Assembly (NCBI RefSeq): GCF_003627755.1
Contig: NZ_CP032695.1
Span: 744,001-808,000, forward strand
DNA from: Rhizobium jaguaris
GTDB taxonomy: Bacteria > Pseudomonadota > Alphaproteobacteria > Rhizobiales > Rhizobiaceae
Direction: 5' to 3'
Length of the DNA stretch: 64,000 nt
Shown here: positions 25,336-34,223 of the stretch, piece by piece
How positions within the stretch are numbered: the stretch's first letter is position 1
How the letters are laid out: each line of letters opens with the position of its first letter
Notes under the pieces: generated by a model
Databases searched by the model: none
Told to the model about the DNA's origin: nothing
What the model saw: the letters and a program-made list of their open reading frames with translations, nothing else
Program-made: the position numbers and the translations under genes

Positions 25336-28300
25336 GGTTCGCTCATTTCTTTGTCGACCGGCCGATCTTTGCGTCGGTTATCTCAGTCGTTCTCATCATT
25401 ATCGGCAGCGTTGCCTATCTCCAGCTCCCCGTCGCGCAGTATCCGGAAATCGCGCCACCGACGATCGTCGTGCGCACGTCCTATCCGGGTGCGGATCCGC
25501 AGACAATCGCAGACGCGGTATCGACGCCGATCGAGCAGCAGGTAAACGGCGTGGAGGACATGCTCTACATGTCATCCTACTCCAGTGGCGACGGCTCGAT
25601 GGCGCTGACAATCACCTTCAAGCTCGGAACCGACCTTAATAAAGCACAGGTGCTCGTCCAGAACCGCGTCGCCATTGCGTTGCCCCGCCTTCCGCAGGAG
25701 GTGCAACGTCTCGGCGTCACCACCGACAAGACCTCGCCGAATCTGCTGATGGTCGTCCATATCCTGTCCCCGACCGGCCGTTACGACCAGCTCTATACGT
25801 CCAACTATGCACGGACCCGCATTCGCGACGTTCTCGTGCGTCTGCAAGGCGTCGGCGACGTCCAGATGTTCGGTGAGCGTCAATATTCCATGCGCGTCTG
25901 GCTCGACCCGGAGAAACTGTCGGCCTACGGCATGACATCCGCCGATGTAGTCAATGCGCTCAGGGACCAGAACGTTCAGGTCACGGGCGGCTCCATCGGA
26001 GCGCCTCCCGCGGGTAGCGGCAACTCCTTCCAGTATACGGTGAGGACGGATGGCCGATTTTCCGACACCCGTCAGTTCCGGTACGTGATCGTCAAGGCTG
26101 CCGCCGACGGCCGGCTGGTGAAGCTTCAGGACGTCGCGCGTGTCGAACTCGGTGCGCAGGACTATGTCACGAACAGCTATCTGAACAACAAAACGGCCGT
26201 CGCGCTCGTTATCAACGCCCGACCGGGCACGAATGCGCTCGAGACGACCGGGCAAATCAAGTCGATAATGGCGGATTTGTCAAAGAACTTCCCACCCGGT
26301 CTTGAGTACAGCATCGTGTACGACCCGACGCAGTTCGTTGCCGAATCCATCTCTGAGGTCTATCGAACGATCGGAGAGGCGGCCGTGCTGGTCGCCATCG
26401 TGGTCCTCGTGTTCCTGCAGTCATGGCGCACAGCGATTATTCCGATTGTTGCCATCCCGGTATCGCTGATCGGTACTTTCGCCTTCCTCGCTGCCTTCGG
26501 CATGTCGCTGAACATGCTGACGCTTTTCGGTCTCGTCCTGGCGATCGGCATCGTCGTCGATGATGCGATCGTCGTCGTTGAAAATGTCGAACGTAACCTT
26601 GCAAAGGGAATGAGTCCGCGCAGGGCCGCGCATGTCACGATGAACGAAGTCGGCACCGCCGTCGTCGCAATCTCCCTTGTGCTGATCGCCGTCTTCGCAC
26701 CGACGGCCTTCATCCCGGGAATCTCGGGGCAGTTCTACAGGCAGTTCGCCGTCACCATCTCGATCGCGACTGCGATTTCGGCATTGAACTCGCTTACCCT
26801 ATCGCCGGCGCTCGCGGCAGTCGTCCTGAAGAAGCACGATCACGCGAAGGAAAGAAGGAACATTTTTGCTAGGATCGGGCACGGTGCTGCGAGCGGCTTC
26901 AATCAGGGATTTGACGCGCTCAGCCGTGGCTACTCGTCCGTCGTGCGGTTCATCGTCCGATCCTGGATCGGGGTCGGTTGCGCCATGGTCGTCTTCGTCG
27001 GCCTTCTGGGTGCAACATGGTTCATGAGCACGCGGGTCCCGAGCGGCTTCATCCCCGTGATGGACCAGGGCTACGCCATTGTGGTCGTCCAGCTTCCAGA
27101 CGGCTCGTCGCTGGAAAGGACGGACTCCGTCGTACGCAAGGTCGCCGACATCGCCAGGAAGACGCCTGGCGTTCAGGATGCGGTGGAATTTGCAGGCTTC
27201 AGCGGAGCGACATTCACCAATGCCTCCAATGCGGGCGTCGTGTTCACATCGTTCAAGCCGTTTGCCGAACGCCTAAAGACGGGTGACAATGCCACCAAGA
27301 TCATCGGATCGCTTTCAAAAAACCTCCGGAGCGTCGATGAAGCTTTCATCATCGCGGTCCCGCCACCACCTGTTCGGGGTATCGGCAATTCCGGCGGCTT
27401 CAAAATCCAGATCATGGACCAGAACAATTCCAGCATGACACGCGCGCTCGACGTAGCGCGACGGCTGATGGCGGCGGCTAATCAGACGCCGGGTCTGTCC
27501 GGAGTGTTCACGACGTTCTCGGAGTCCACTCCCGAGTTCTATCTCGACATCGACCGTGAGAAGGCCGAGTACCTCAACGTGCCGATCCCGAACATCTTCG
27601 ACACGCTGTCGACGAACCTCGGCATTTCCTACGTGAACGACTTCAACGCCTTCGGGCGCGTCTACCAGGTGCGCGCGCAGGCCGACAAGCAGTTCAGGAT
27701 GGAGAAGGACGACATGCTGAATCTCAAGGTCAGGTCCGCCACCGGCGCGCTTGTCCCACTCGGCACACTTGCCGATATCCGCGACACCAGCGGCCCGACC
27801 CTCCTCCAGCGCTACAACATGTATGTATCGGTACCGCTGCAGGGCAATGCTGCGCCCGGCGTTTCGACCGGCGACGCCATCAAGAAGATGGAAGCACTCG
27901 CCACCAAGATGTTACCGCCGGGCATGACATTCGAATGGACGGATATCGCCTACCAGGAAACGCATACGGGCGGCAGCGCGGTGTGGATCTTCGCGCTGTC
28001 GGTTGTCTTCGTCTTCCTAGCACTTGCGGCCCAATATGAGAGCTGGATACTGCCGCTGGCAATCATCCTCATCGTTCCCCTCGCAGTTCTCGGCGCGCTC
28101 ATCGGCGTCAACCTCCGGGGCATGGACAACAATGTCCTGACACAGATCGGCTTCGTCGTCCTGATCGGCCTGGCGGCCAAGAACGCGATCCTGATCGTTG
28201 AGTTCGCCCGCCAAGCGCAGGATGAAGGCAAGACAGCCATTGAGGCCGCGATCGAGGCAAGCCATCTGCGCTTGCGTCCGATCCTCATGACGGCGTTTGC

Positions 28301-28514
28301 ATTCATCTTCGGCGTGCTCCCCCTGGCGGTGGCTGAGGGACCAGGTGCCGAGATGCGCCAGTCGCTCGGCACTGCCGTGTTCAGCGGGATGCTCGGGGTG
28401 ACCATCTTCGGTCTCCTCCTGACGCCCGTCTTCTATGTGCTGCTCCGTGCGGGCTACAAGCCGCGCAAACATGACGAAGAGGATGACGAGGATCTGCAGC
28501 AGGCAGCCGAGTAA
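25332..28514 (+). CDS. RND multidrug efflux pump (HAE1 family)
   Basis: A 1060-residue inner-membrane proton-driven pump. The start FFVDRPIFASVISVVLIIIG is the classic RND N-terminus. Twelve transmembrane segments in the two-times (1+5) arrangement are visible. TM4 carries the proton-relay Asp pair in GIVVDDAIVVVENVERN, and the second half shows the TM10 motif GLAAKNAILIVEFARQ with its Lys. Two large periplasmic loops are present. Length is typical of AcrB/MexB. The 4-base overlap with the adaptor gene implies one operon. No outer-membrane factor is encoded nearby, so a shared TolC-like channel is expected. Substrates cannot be predicted. Confidence 0.95.
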   Translation: MRFAHFFVDRPIFASVISVVLIIIGSVAYLQLPVAQYPEIAPPTIVVRTSYPGADPQTIADAVSTPIEQQVNGVEDMLYMSSYSSGDGSMALTITFKLGTDLNKAQVLVQNRVAIALPRLPQEVQRLGVTTDKTSPNLLMVVHILSPTGRYDQLYTSNYARTRIRDVLVRLQGVGDVQMFGERQYSMRVWLDPEKLSAYGMTSADVVNALRDQNVQVTGGSIGAPPAGSGNSFQYTVRTDGRFSDTRQFRYVIVKAAADGRLVKLQDVARVELGAQDYVTNSYLNNKTAVALVINARPGTNALETTGQIKSIMADLSKNFPPGLEYSIVYDPTQFVAESISEVYRTIGEAAVLVAIVVLVFLQSWRTAIIPIVAIPVSLIGTFAFLAAFGMSLNMLTLFGLVLAIGIVVDDAIVVVENVERNLAKGMSPRRAAHVTMNEVGTAVVAISLVLIAVFAPTAFIPGISGQFYRQFAVTISIATAISALNSLTLSPALAAVVLKKHDHAKERRNIFARIGHGAASGFNQGFDALSRGYSSVVRFIVRSWIGVGCAMVVFVGLLGATWFMSTRVPSGFIPVMDQGYAIVVVQLPDGSSLERTDSVVRKVADIARKTPGVQDAVEFAGFSGATFTNASNAGVVFTSFKPFAERLKTGDNATKIIGSLSKNLRSVDEAFIIAVPPPPVRGIGNSGGFKIQIMDQNNSSMTRALDVARRLMAAANQTPGLSGVFTTFSESTPEFYLDIDREKAEYLNVPIPNIFDTLSTNLGISYVNDFNAFGRVYQVRAQADKQFRMEKDDMLNLKVRSATGALVPLGTLADIRDTSGPTLLQRYNMYVSVPLQGNAAPGVSTGDAIKKMEALATKMLPPGMTFEWTDIAYQETHTGGSAVWIFALSVVFVFLALAAQYESWILPLAIILIVPLAVLGALIGVNLRGMDNNVLTQIGFVVLIGLAAKNAILIVEFARQAQDEGKTAIEAAIEASHLRLRPILMTAFAFIFGVLPLAVAEGPGAEMRQSLGTAVFSGMLGVTIFGLLLTPVFYVLLRAGYKPRKHDEEDDEDLQQAAE

Positions 28515-28529
28515 TCAAAGCGCATGGTT

Positions 28530-28558
28530 GGCCCGTCGGCTGAGAACGCCGTCGGGCC
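28530..28558 (+). terminator. Hairpin after the RND operon
   Basis: GGCCCGTCGGC pairs with GCCGTCGGGCC (one T-T mismatch) around a 7-base loop, 16 bases after the pump stop. No T tract follows; instead the glutathione transferase fragment begins, suggesting a recombination joint right after the stem. Confidence 0.5.
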
Positions 28559-28559
28559 A

Positions 28560-29065
28560 CCGTTACGCAAGATTCCCGCCATCATCGATCCGCTTGGCCC
28601 AGACGGTCGGCCGTTCGGTCTCTTCGAATCGGGCGCGATCCTGCTATACCTGGCTGACAAAAGCGGCCGGTTCATTCCGCAGGATCCCGTTGGCCGCTAT
28701 CAGACTATCCACTGGCTGATGTTTCAGATGGGTGGTGTCGGGCCAATGTTTGGTCAAGTCGGATTCTTCAATAAGTTTACTGGTAAGGACTATGAGAACA
28801 AGCGTCCGCGGGACCGATACATTGCAGAGTCGCGTCGTCTCCTCAATGCGCTCAGTGAGCGGCTTGCCGATCGTCCGTGGATCATGGGCGACCGGTACAC
28901 GATTGGGACATGGCAACGTTTCCGTGGATTCGAAACTTGATCGGTCTTTATGAGGCGGGCGATTTGGTGTGGATATCAGAGTTTCGTCAGGTGCTGCGAG
29001 CATTCGACACCTTCCTCGTGCGCTCAGCCGTTCAAAAAGGAATCAGTGTTCCGCGTCGCGACTAG
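28560..29065 (+). pseudogene. Glutathione S-transferase, N-truncated and frameshifted
   Basis: KIPAIIDPLGPDGRPFGLFE, SGAILLYLADKSGRFIP, HWLMFQMGGVGPMFGQVGFF and FTGKDYENKRPRDRY are those of YfcG/YghU-type glutathione transferases. The first 50 or so residues (thioredoxin-fold start with the catalytic residue) are missing. After GDRYTI the frame breaks near 28907 (ATTGGGACATGG, one base short of ATTGCGGACATGG) and continues in the next frame as DMATFPWIRNLIGLYEAGDL and VLRAFDTFLVRSAVQKGI. Not a functional enzyme. Confidence 0.75.
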
Positions 29066-29170
29066 AGGCACGGAGATGGAGACCGCAACGGCGCGAACGT
29101 CAAAGGAAAGCAAGATGCTGCGGGGAGCTCTCACGGAGGATCACGATCGTATAAGCGCCTCTCAGCCATT

Positions 29171-29866
29171 CCGATAACGGCCGGCTATCGACTCCATGGC
29201 GAGAGGTGATTTTCTTTTTTACCGTCACAGATCCAATATTGGAGCCTCCGTCGCTCGCCCGCGTGTACGGGTGAAAGGGGCGTCCATTGAGCGATCGCAG
29301 ACGGGATGCCGAGATCAACATTTGATGAGTTCCAGCGGGCGATGCATGGAGCCGCCCCAATCTTTCCAAGCGAGGATGCCTATGATTGAAATCACCGCCG
29401 ATATGAAGGCGATCATCGAGCAGGCAATACTGTCGTTCGTGGCGACAATCAACGAGGACGGGACGCCCAATCTTTCGCCGAAGGCGTCCTTGATGGTCGT
29501 GAACGGCGTTCTCTATTTCGCTGATATCGCATCGCCCCAGACGATAGTGAATTTGAAGCGCAATCCCGCCGTCGAAATTAACGTAGTCGACATCTTCCAG
29601 AGGCGCGGTTATCGCTTCAAGGGCCGTGCGTTGATACTGCCGCCAGGCGATGACGAGTATTTGATGATCGCCAACTGGGTTCGGGCGACCAACGGACCGG
29701 AGTATCCTGTCGATCACGTAGTCAAAATCGAAACTACCTCGATCATCCCGTTGCTGTCTCCAGCCCACGTCTTTGCCCGCCCTCCTCGAAGTCAGGACGA
29801 GATCAGGAACACTTACTATCAGAAGTACGCTGTGAAACCCATCGGGGCATAGCTGCAGCTGCGAGG
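29171..29866 (+). repeat. PNPOx duplication, copy 2
   Basis: Second copy of the 0.7-kb block at 22937-23632, same orientation. Similarity starts near ATAACGGCCGGCTATCGACT and ends at GTGAAACCCATCGGGGCATAG. Confidence 0.85.
29382..29852 (+). CDS. Pyridoxamine 5'-phosphate oxidase-like (FMN-binding) protein, copy 2
   Basis: A 156-residue paralogue of the gene at 23146, with the same split-barrel landmarks (AILSFVATINEDGTPNLSPK, YRFKGRALILPPGDDE) and the full C-terminus ending QKYAVKPIGA. The start at 29382 has GAGG 7 bases upstream. The frame is also open upstream to 29196 through a MARGDF leader (see findings), but this part differs in frame in copy 1 and is probably not part of the protein. 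Enzyme role unknown. Confidence 0.85.
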   Translation: MIEITADMKAIIEQAILSFVATINEDGTPNLSPKASLMVVNGVLYFADIASPQTIVNLKRNPAVEINVVDIFQRRGYRFKGRALILPPGDDEYLMIANWVRATNGPEYPVDHVVKIETTSIIPLLSPAHVFARPPRSQDEIRNTYYQKYAVKPIGA

Positions 29867-30041
29867 ATCCGGGAATTCGATGTGGCTGACGTGGGCCTGG
29901 CATTATCTGTGATGGAACCTTGTCCCATCAGTCGACGCCGAGCGTCGTGTTCGAGAAAGTCAGATCGCCTGACATAGTGCTCGCAAAGCTTCAGTGAGGG
30001 ACAATGACCAAGCACGCATCGCCGACCATGTGGAGGCAATG

Positions 30042-30524
30042 ATGAATGGTGAAATGGCGCGACAGGTCGGTGCCATCTGTTTTCGTCGCGGGAAGGCGCG
30101 CTCCATCGAGGTGCTCCTGATTACCACACGCGAAACACAACGCTGGAGCATTCCGAAGGGATGGCCGATCAAGGGGCTCAAGGCCCATGAAGTTGCGGAA
30201 CGGGAAGCCTGGGAAGAGGCCGGCGTTATAGGCACGGTCAAGAAGAAGCCCTTCGGCTATTATACCTATTTGAAGATTCTCGGCATCGACAAGGTCGTCC
30301 CATCCATGGTGCAGGTCCATCTTTTGAAAGTTGAGAAAGGGTTCGGCGAGTTTCCTGAGAGCGGCCAGCGCATATTGGAGTGGCTGGGGCCGGCCTTAGC
30401 GCGCCCTATTCCGCCCCTGCTCACCCGCGCGGCAGGCGTTGCGAGGAACGGTTTGAAGGCGGCGGAAACTTTGGCCAGGAACCCCTTACTGAAAGCGCCC
30501 GATATTTCGGCGTTGGGGTCGTAG
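30042..30524 (+). CDS. NUDIX hydrolase with a foreign C-terminus
   Basis: The protein starts MNGEMARQVGAICFRRGKAR with GGAGG upstream (a GTG at 29994 would extend it by 16 residues). The Nudix box is complete: GWPIKGLKAHEVAEREAWEE followed by AGVIG. The family (DIPP/Nudt-like) hydrolyses nucleoside diphosphate-X or inositol polyphosphates. After about residue 116 (RILEWLGP, near 30390) the sequence stops resembling NUDIX proteins, and the remaining 45 codons are the antisense of the neighbouring toxin gene. I infer a deletion that removed the true 3' ends of both convergent genes. The catalytic domain is nearly complete and could still fold. Confidence 0.75.
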   Translation: MNGEMARQVGAICFRRGKARSIEVLLITTRETQRWSIPKGWPIKGLKAHEVAEREAWEEAGVIGTVKKKPFGYYTYLKILGIDKVVPSMVQVHLLKVEKGFGEFPESGQRILEWLGPALARPIPPLLTRAAGVARNGLKAAETLARNPLLKAPDISALGS

Positions 30525-30823
30525 TAGAACGACACCTCAGCGATGTCGTGGTTGAACTCCGATACGGTGATCCACGCGTCTTTCCAGTCGCGAATCCCTG
30601 CGCGTCGGCATTCAAGCTGCGGGATTTCGAGCGCCGTCTGGTCAGAACGCGGTGGCGTGCCGGAAATCGCCAGAATGACGAGATGGGTCTGCGTGTCCTT
30701 GTGGATCGCCAGCACCATGCAGACGGGGCGGGACTTGCGGCCTTCCGTTTCGCCCTTGTCGCGCTGCCACGCCCAAAGGTACGGATATCGAAGAACCGAA
30801 CCGTTGGCCGGAATATCAGCCAT
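30266..30823 (-). CDS. Type II toxin of the PemK/MazF-like group, with altered C-terminus
   Basis: A 185-codon frame. Residues 1-135 match a rhizobial family of growth-inhibitor-type toxins: SVLRYPYLWAWQRDKGETEG, RKSRPVCMVLAI, LVILAISGTPPRSDQTALEI, WITVSEFNHDIAEVSFYYDP. The arginine and the ISGTPP segment suggest a PemK-like barrel and endoribonuclease activity, which is inference. Native relatives end soon after the FxPxLAxxxARVxR region; here the stop is lost and the last 50 codons are antisense NUDIX sequence. The start overlaps the antitoxin stop by 8 bases, showing translational coupling. Confidence 0.7.
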   Translation of the reverse strand: MADIPANGSVLRYPYLWAWQRDKGETEGRKSRPVCMVLAIHKDTQTHLVILAISGTPPRSDQTALEIPQLECRRAGIRDWKDAWITVSEFNHDIAEVSFYYDPNAEISGAFSKGFLAKVSAAFKPFLATPAARVSRGGIGRAKAGPSHSNMRWPLSGNSPNPFSTFKRWTCTMDGTTLSMPRIFK

Positions 30824-31073
30824 CGGCTTCCCGCCCTTCCTCGATCAAGCGATCCAACTCTGGCATGATGATATCGACCAGTTCCTTCGGGGCTTCGTTG
30901 GGGCCGAAAACCCTTCGAGGGTCGCTCCTGCTTTTCATGGCCTCGAACTCGTCGTAGGTCATGAGGACGTATCGCGGTTTGCGGTGCTGGGTAATCGCAA
31001 CCGGCTGACGATCGGCCGCCATGGTGACGGTCTTGATATCGCGCAGCAGATCGACGGTCGTAAATTTCTGCAC
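30816..31073 (-). CDS. Phd/YefM-type antitoxin
   Basis: An 85-residue protein starting from GTG, with a perfect GGAGG 7 bases upstream. The N-terminal part is a Phd/YefM DNA-binding fold: FTTVDLLRDIKTVTMAADRQ, then PVAITQHRKPRYVLMTYDEF. The acidic C-terminal tail (DIIMPELDRLIEEGREADG) is the expected toxin-wrapping segment. It is encoded before, and overlaps, the toxin gene. A palindromic operator lies over its promoter (next entry), consistent with autorepression. Confidence 0.85.
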   Translation of the reverse strand: MQKFTTVDLLRDIKTVTMAADRQPVAITQHRKPRYVLMTYDEFEAMKSRSDPRRVFGPNEAPKELVDIIMPELDRLIEEGREADG

Positions 31074-31089
31074 GGTAAGCCTCCTACAG

Positions 31090-31127
31090 ATAAATCGACT
31101 TATACGATTTATTTGACTATTTTACAA
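31090..31127 (-). promoter_or_regulatory. Promoter and palindromic operator of the toxin-antitoxin pair
   Basis: On the minus strand TTGTAA (31122-31127) and TATAAG (31099-31104) are spaced by exactly 17 bases. Overlapping the -10 is the perfect inverted repeat ATAAATCG-N7-CGATTTAT (31090-31112). The arrangement is that of an autoregulated antitoxin promoter. Confidence 0.7.
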
Positions 31128-31496
31128 GCAATCAGACGCCGCACATGCCCTCGCATTCGTTCCCGGCCTCCCTGTCATAATGGTCGATCACCAGCAAGTT
31201 TTCCCAAAGGTCGCGTTTCGTTGCGGAGTAGAAAAGGATCAGCAGACGGGGAGAGGGACGCCATCACGCTGCCTCCCGCTCTTCATCGGCCGCCGGCTGA
31301 AGACCATGCAGGTAGGCAACAGCGCGCTGCGCATAGGTTTCGTCGACACGCCAGCTTGTTGACCACGGGCGGCGCCAAAACGCGTCGAGTAATCCATTGG
31401 TTAACGGGAGGTTTTTCTGCGATTATTTAGGGCCCGTCGAGAAGGCGGAGCGGACCGATATCCTGCGGGTTACCTCGTCGACGAAAGGAGCCGACC
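31128..31496. other. Gene remnants
   Basis: Two short minus-strand frames look protein-like: one with WRVDETYAQRAVAYLHGLQP (ending in a stop near 31268), and one reading LILFYSATKRDLWENLL to a stop at about 31136. Neither has a recognisable family or a complete start. No intact gene here. Confidence 0.35.
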
Positions 31497-31754
31497 ATGC
31501 CGTTTCCACCACCACGATCTCAGGATTTGCACCAGCGCTTCGAGGAATTGAAGGTGGCGGCCGGATACGCCCTGGAAGAGGTTGTCGCTTCAGCGAACGA
31601 AGCGGGGTGGGGCGCGCGAGAGGTACTCGCCGCACTGGTCGAGGCGGCTCACTCTCTGGAGGACGCCAACAGTGCGGACCCGGATCCTGCTGATGATCCG
31701 CCAATTGGCGATGCAGTTCGCGAGCAGATCGGGCACGGTGAACAATTCGATTGA
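31497..31754 (+). CDS. Small acidic hypothetical protein
   Basis: An 85-residue protein, preceded by an excellent ribosome site (AAAGGAG, 6 bases before ATG). The helical part DLHQRFEELKVAAGYALEEV is followed by REVLAALVEAAHSLEDAN and an acidic, proline-rich tail. It resembles small uncharacterised rhizobial proteins. No domain or signal peptide. A possible minus-strand frame over the same DNA (up to 31944) starts at TTG with no ribosome site, so I prefer this one. Confidence 0.6.
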   Translation: MPFPPPRSQDLHQRFEELKVAAGYALEEVVASANEAGWGAREVLAALVEAAHSLEDANSADPDPADDPPIGDAVREQIGHGEQFD

Positions 31755-32486
31755 AGCGTGGTGCCGACAATCCTCGTTCTTTGAGGCGGACGCCAAGCCC
31801 GATGGAGAACACGATGAGCATCAACGACACGAACGCGACGCCCCAAGGATGAGAATCCAGTACCGGCAAAACCCGAAAAGGCGGACAAAGAATCGCGCTC
31901 GCGTCGCCGACCGTCCAGCCCGCCGGCAGCAAGGGAGCGACCAATCGTCAATCCGATGACCGGCGTAGCCCTGTGGCGTTTCGGACGTGATTGAGACGAC
32001 GAGTCTCGAGGTGTAGACAGGCACGCAGAGAGATGCGGCTAGCCGGGACAGGCAAGCTCTCGTGGACGGTAGTCAACCTAGGATTGGATTGAGCCGCTTC
32101 GATTACCGGCCATCTTTCATAGCCGGAGGTTGTTCTTTGATGTCGTCAGAGACCCGTTTGGAAAATCGGAAATTTGGGATTGAACGAAGCCGCTAACGCG
32201 GCATAAAGCTGGGATAAGCTAGGCTTAGCGGGCTGCGCATCTTTCGGCGGGGTTAGGTCAGAGAAACGTCCCTATCGCTCAATTGCACTCGCCTTGTGCC
32301 GGCATTGGCGAAAGTGATCGCTTGCATTAGACTGTGGTCGGGGCGCGCTGCAGCTTCGGGCTACTGAGATCGGACGATCTCGTCGCGCAAGTAGGAAAGG
32401 CACCACATTCTGGAAGTCTGATTTCGAATTGGAGACTGGCGAACTTGAAATTGCCGTCCATCGCGGGCTTTCGACGTGAGGCGAAT
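31755..32486. other. Stretch without a confident gene
   Basis: On the minus strand, 31760-31944, a frame contains one hydrophobic helix (WGVAFVSLMLIVFSIGLGVR), which might be the start of a lost membrane protein gene. 31950-32486 shows nothing assignable; the frame leading into the kinase from 32334 does not look coding. Confidence 0.4.
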
Positions 32487-34085
32487 ATGTTTGTGGAAGG
32501 GTCAGCGGCCGGATTACGGGCGGATGAGTTTGTGCTCTCGAATCTTTCGCCCAGCGTCGCTCAAAGGCGGTTCGCGCTTGGCGTTGTGTTAGTGCTGCTC
32601 GTTGTCTTTATCATCGTGGCGGGCCCACTCTCTAGCATGCCACTGAGGCGGGTTGACGCCTTTGTACCCGCTTACGGCACTGCGATTTTCCTCATCGACT
32701 CTATCACCGCAGCCCTGCTCTTCGCGCAGTTTTCCGTCCTACGCTCGCATGCGCTCCTCGCACTAGCGAATGGCTATTTCCTGACGGCGCTCCTCGCAAT
32801 TCCTTGGACGCTCACATTTCCAGGCGTATTGGCGCCGGAGGGCGGCCTTGGCGGCGGCCTCCAGAGTACGGTTTGGCTCTATGTCCTGTCCCACGCGGGC
32901 TTCGCCCTGTTCGCGATCGTCTATACACTGTTGAAGGATGCCGATCCGATGGAGGCGCTGTCGCCACGCTCCATTCGTGCGAGGGTCCTTACGACTGTCG
33001 GATCAGTTACTGCCCTCGGCTGTTGCGCAACAGTTTTCGTTACAGCAGGCCATGCGTTCCTCCCGCGCATCATGCTCGACACGGCGGAGGTTTCTTATCT
33101 CTGGTATTACGTGGTCGGACCGATGGCGGGATTGTTCGTCGTCGCGCTTGTCTTGCTATGGCTGCGGCACCGCTCGGTTCTCGATCTCTGGCTGATGTTG
33201 GTCTTGTTCGCATACATCATCGAGATCTCCCTCACCGCCTTTCCTATCCCGTACCGCTTTAGCGTCGGTTGGTATGCCGGGCGAGTTTACGGCGTGTTTT
33301 CCGGCAGCTTTGTGCTGGTCACCCTGATGAAGGAAGTGACGATGCTATACGGTGAACTGCTGCGCGCAGTCGTCGGCCAACGCCGCGAGCGCGAGGTGCG
33401 TCTGCTGACGGGGGACGCGGTCGCAGCCACCGTGGCGCACGAGATCAAGCAGCCATTGTCGGCGATGACTATGGACGCCAGTGCGAGCCTGCGCTGGCTT
33501 GATCGCGCGACGCCCAACATCGATGAGGCCAAAGCCGCATTACAGCAAATCGTGAACAACGGCCACCGTATGGGCGCGATGATCGATAATATTCGGACGC
33601 TCTTCAAGACCGACGCACGAATCCGGACTTCGCTCGACGTCAACAATCTGATCCGCGAAGCTCTGGCGCTCGTCCGCTACGATCTACAGACCCATCGGGT
33701 AGCGGTTCAAACCGACTACAACCAATCGCTCCCACCGATAGAGGGCAACGAGGTTCAGCTGCAGCAGGTGCTCGTGAATTTGATCACGAACGCGATCGAT
33801 TCAATGGCCACTGAAGATGGGGACCGGGTACTTTCCTTAAGATCTAAAGTCTACGACTCCAGCTGTCTGATGGTGTCGGTGGAAGACGTGGGGAAGGGTG
33901 TCGAGCCGAGCGCGATCGATCTGATATTCAAACCGCAGTTTACGACCAAGGCGAACGGGATGGGGATGGGGTTGTCGATTTGCCGGTCGATCATCGAGGC
34001 CCATGGGGGGCAGTTGTGGGTGACCGCCAATCTACCCCGGGGAGCCATTTTTCACTTCACGGTGCCCGCCCACCGGCAGCACTAG
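32487..34085 (+). CDS. Membrane sensor histidine kinase (MASE4-like N-terminus)
   Basis: A 532-residue kinase. The start at 32487 follows GTGAGG. About seven hydrophobic segments lie in residues 28-285, with the pattern of a MASE4 integral membrane sensor (first helix ALGVVLVLLVVFIIVAGPLS, last part PIPYRFSVGWYAGRVYGVFS). The HisKA box ATVAHEIKQPLSAM holds the phospho-acceptor His near residue 319. The HATPase domain has VQLQQVLVNLITNAIDSM (N box), VEDVGKGVEP (G1) and GMGMGLSICRSIIEAHGG (G2). It lacks a receiver. No response regulator is directly adjacent on the same strand; the OmpR-type regulator at 36001 is the nearest. The signal is unknown; MASE4 kinases are inner-membrane proteins. Confidence 0.9.
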   Translation: MFVEGSAAGLRADEFVLSNLSPSVAQRRFALGVVLVLLVVFIIVAGPLSSMPLRRVDAFVPAYGTAIFLIDSITAALLFAQFSVLRSHALLALANGYFLTALLAIPWTLTFPGVLAPEGGLGGGLQSTVWLYVLSHAGFALFAIVYTLLKDADPMEALSPRSIRARVLTTVGSVTALGCCATVFVTAGHAFLPRIMLDTAEVSYLWYYVVGPMAGLFVVALVLLWLRHRSVLDLWLMLVLFAYIIEISLTAFPIPYRFSVGWYAGRVYGVFSGSFVLVTLMKEVTMLYGELLRAVVGQRREREVRLLTGDAVAATVAHEIKQPLSAMTMDASASLRWLDRATPNIDEAKAALQQIVNNGHRMGAMIDNIRTLFKTDARIRTSLDVNNLIREALALVRYDLQTHRVAVQTDYNQSLPPIEGNEVQLQQVLVNLITNAIDSMATEDGDRVLSLRSKVYDSSCLMVSVEDVGKGVEPSAIDLIFKPQFTTKANGMGMGLSICRSIIEAHGGQLWVTANLPRGAIFHFTVPAHRQH

Positions 34086-34223
34086 CGCCTGCAACAACGC
34101 ACGGGCGGTTACCGCTCATGGCACATAGCTTCCGATACCGACGATCGACATTGTCGATAATCTTGCAAAGATCCTGGGCGCCAAGGCAGCCGATCTTCTG
34201 AAAGAGGTCAGTAGCGACTAGCT

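Noticed and set aside
31128..31400. Second toxin-antitoxin pair
   Set aside because: Two short minus-strand frames overlap stop-to-start, but neither contains a recognisable toxin or antitoxin motif.
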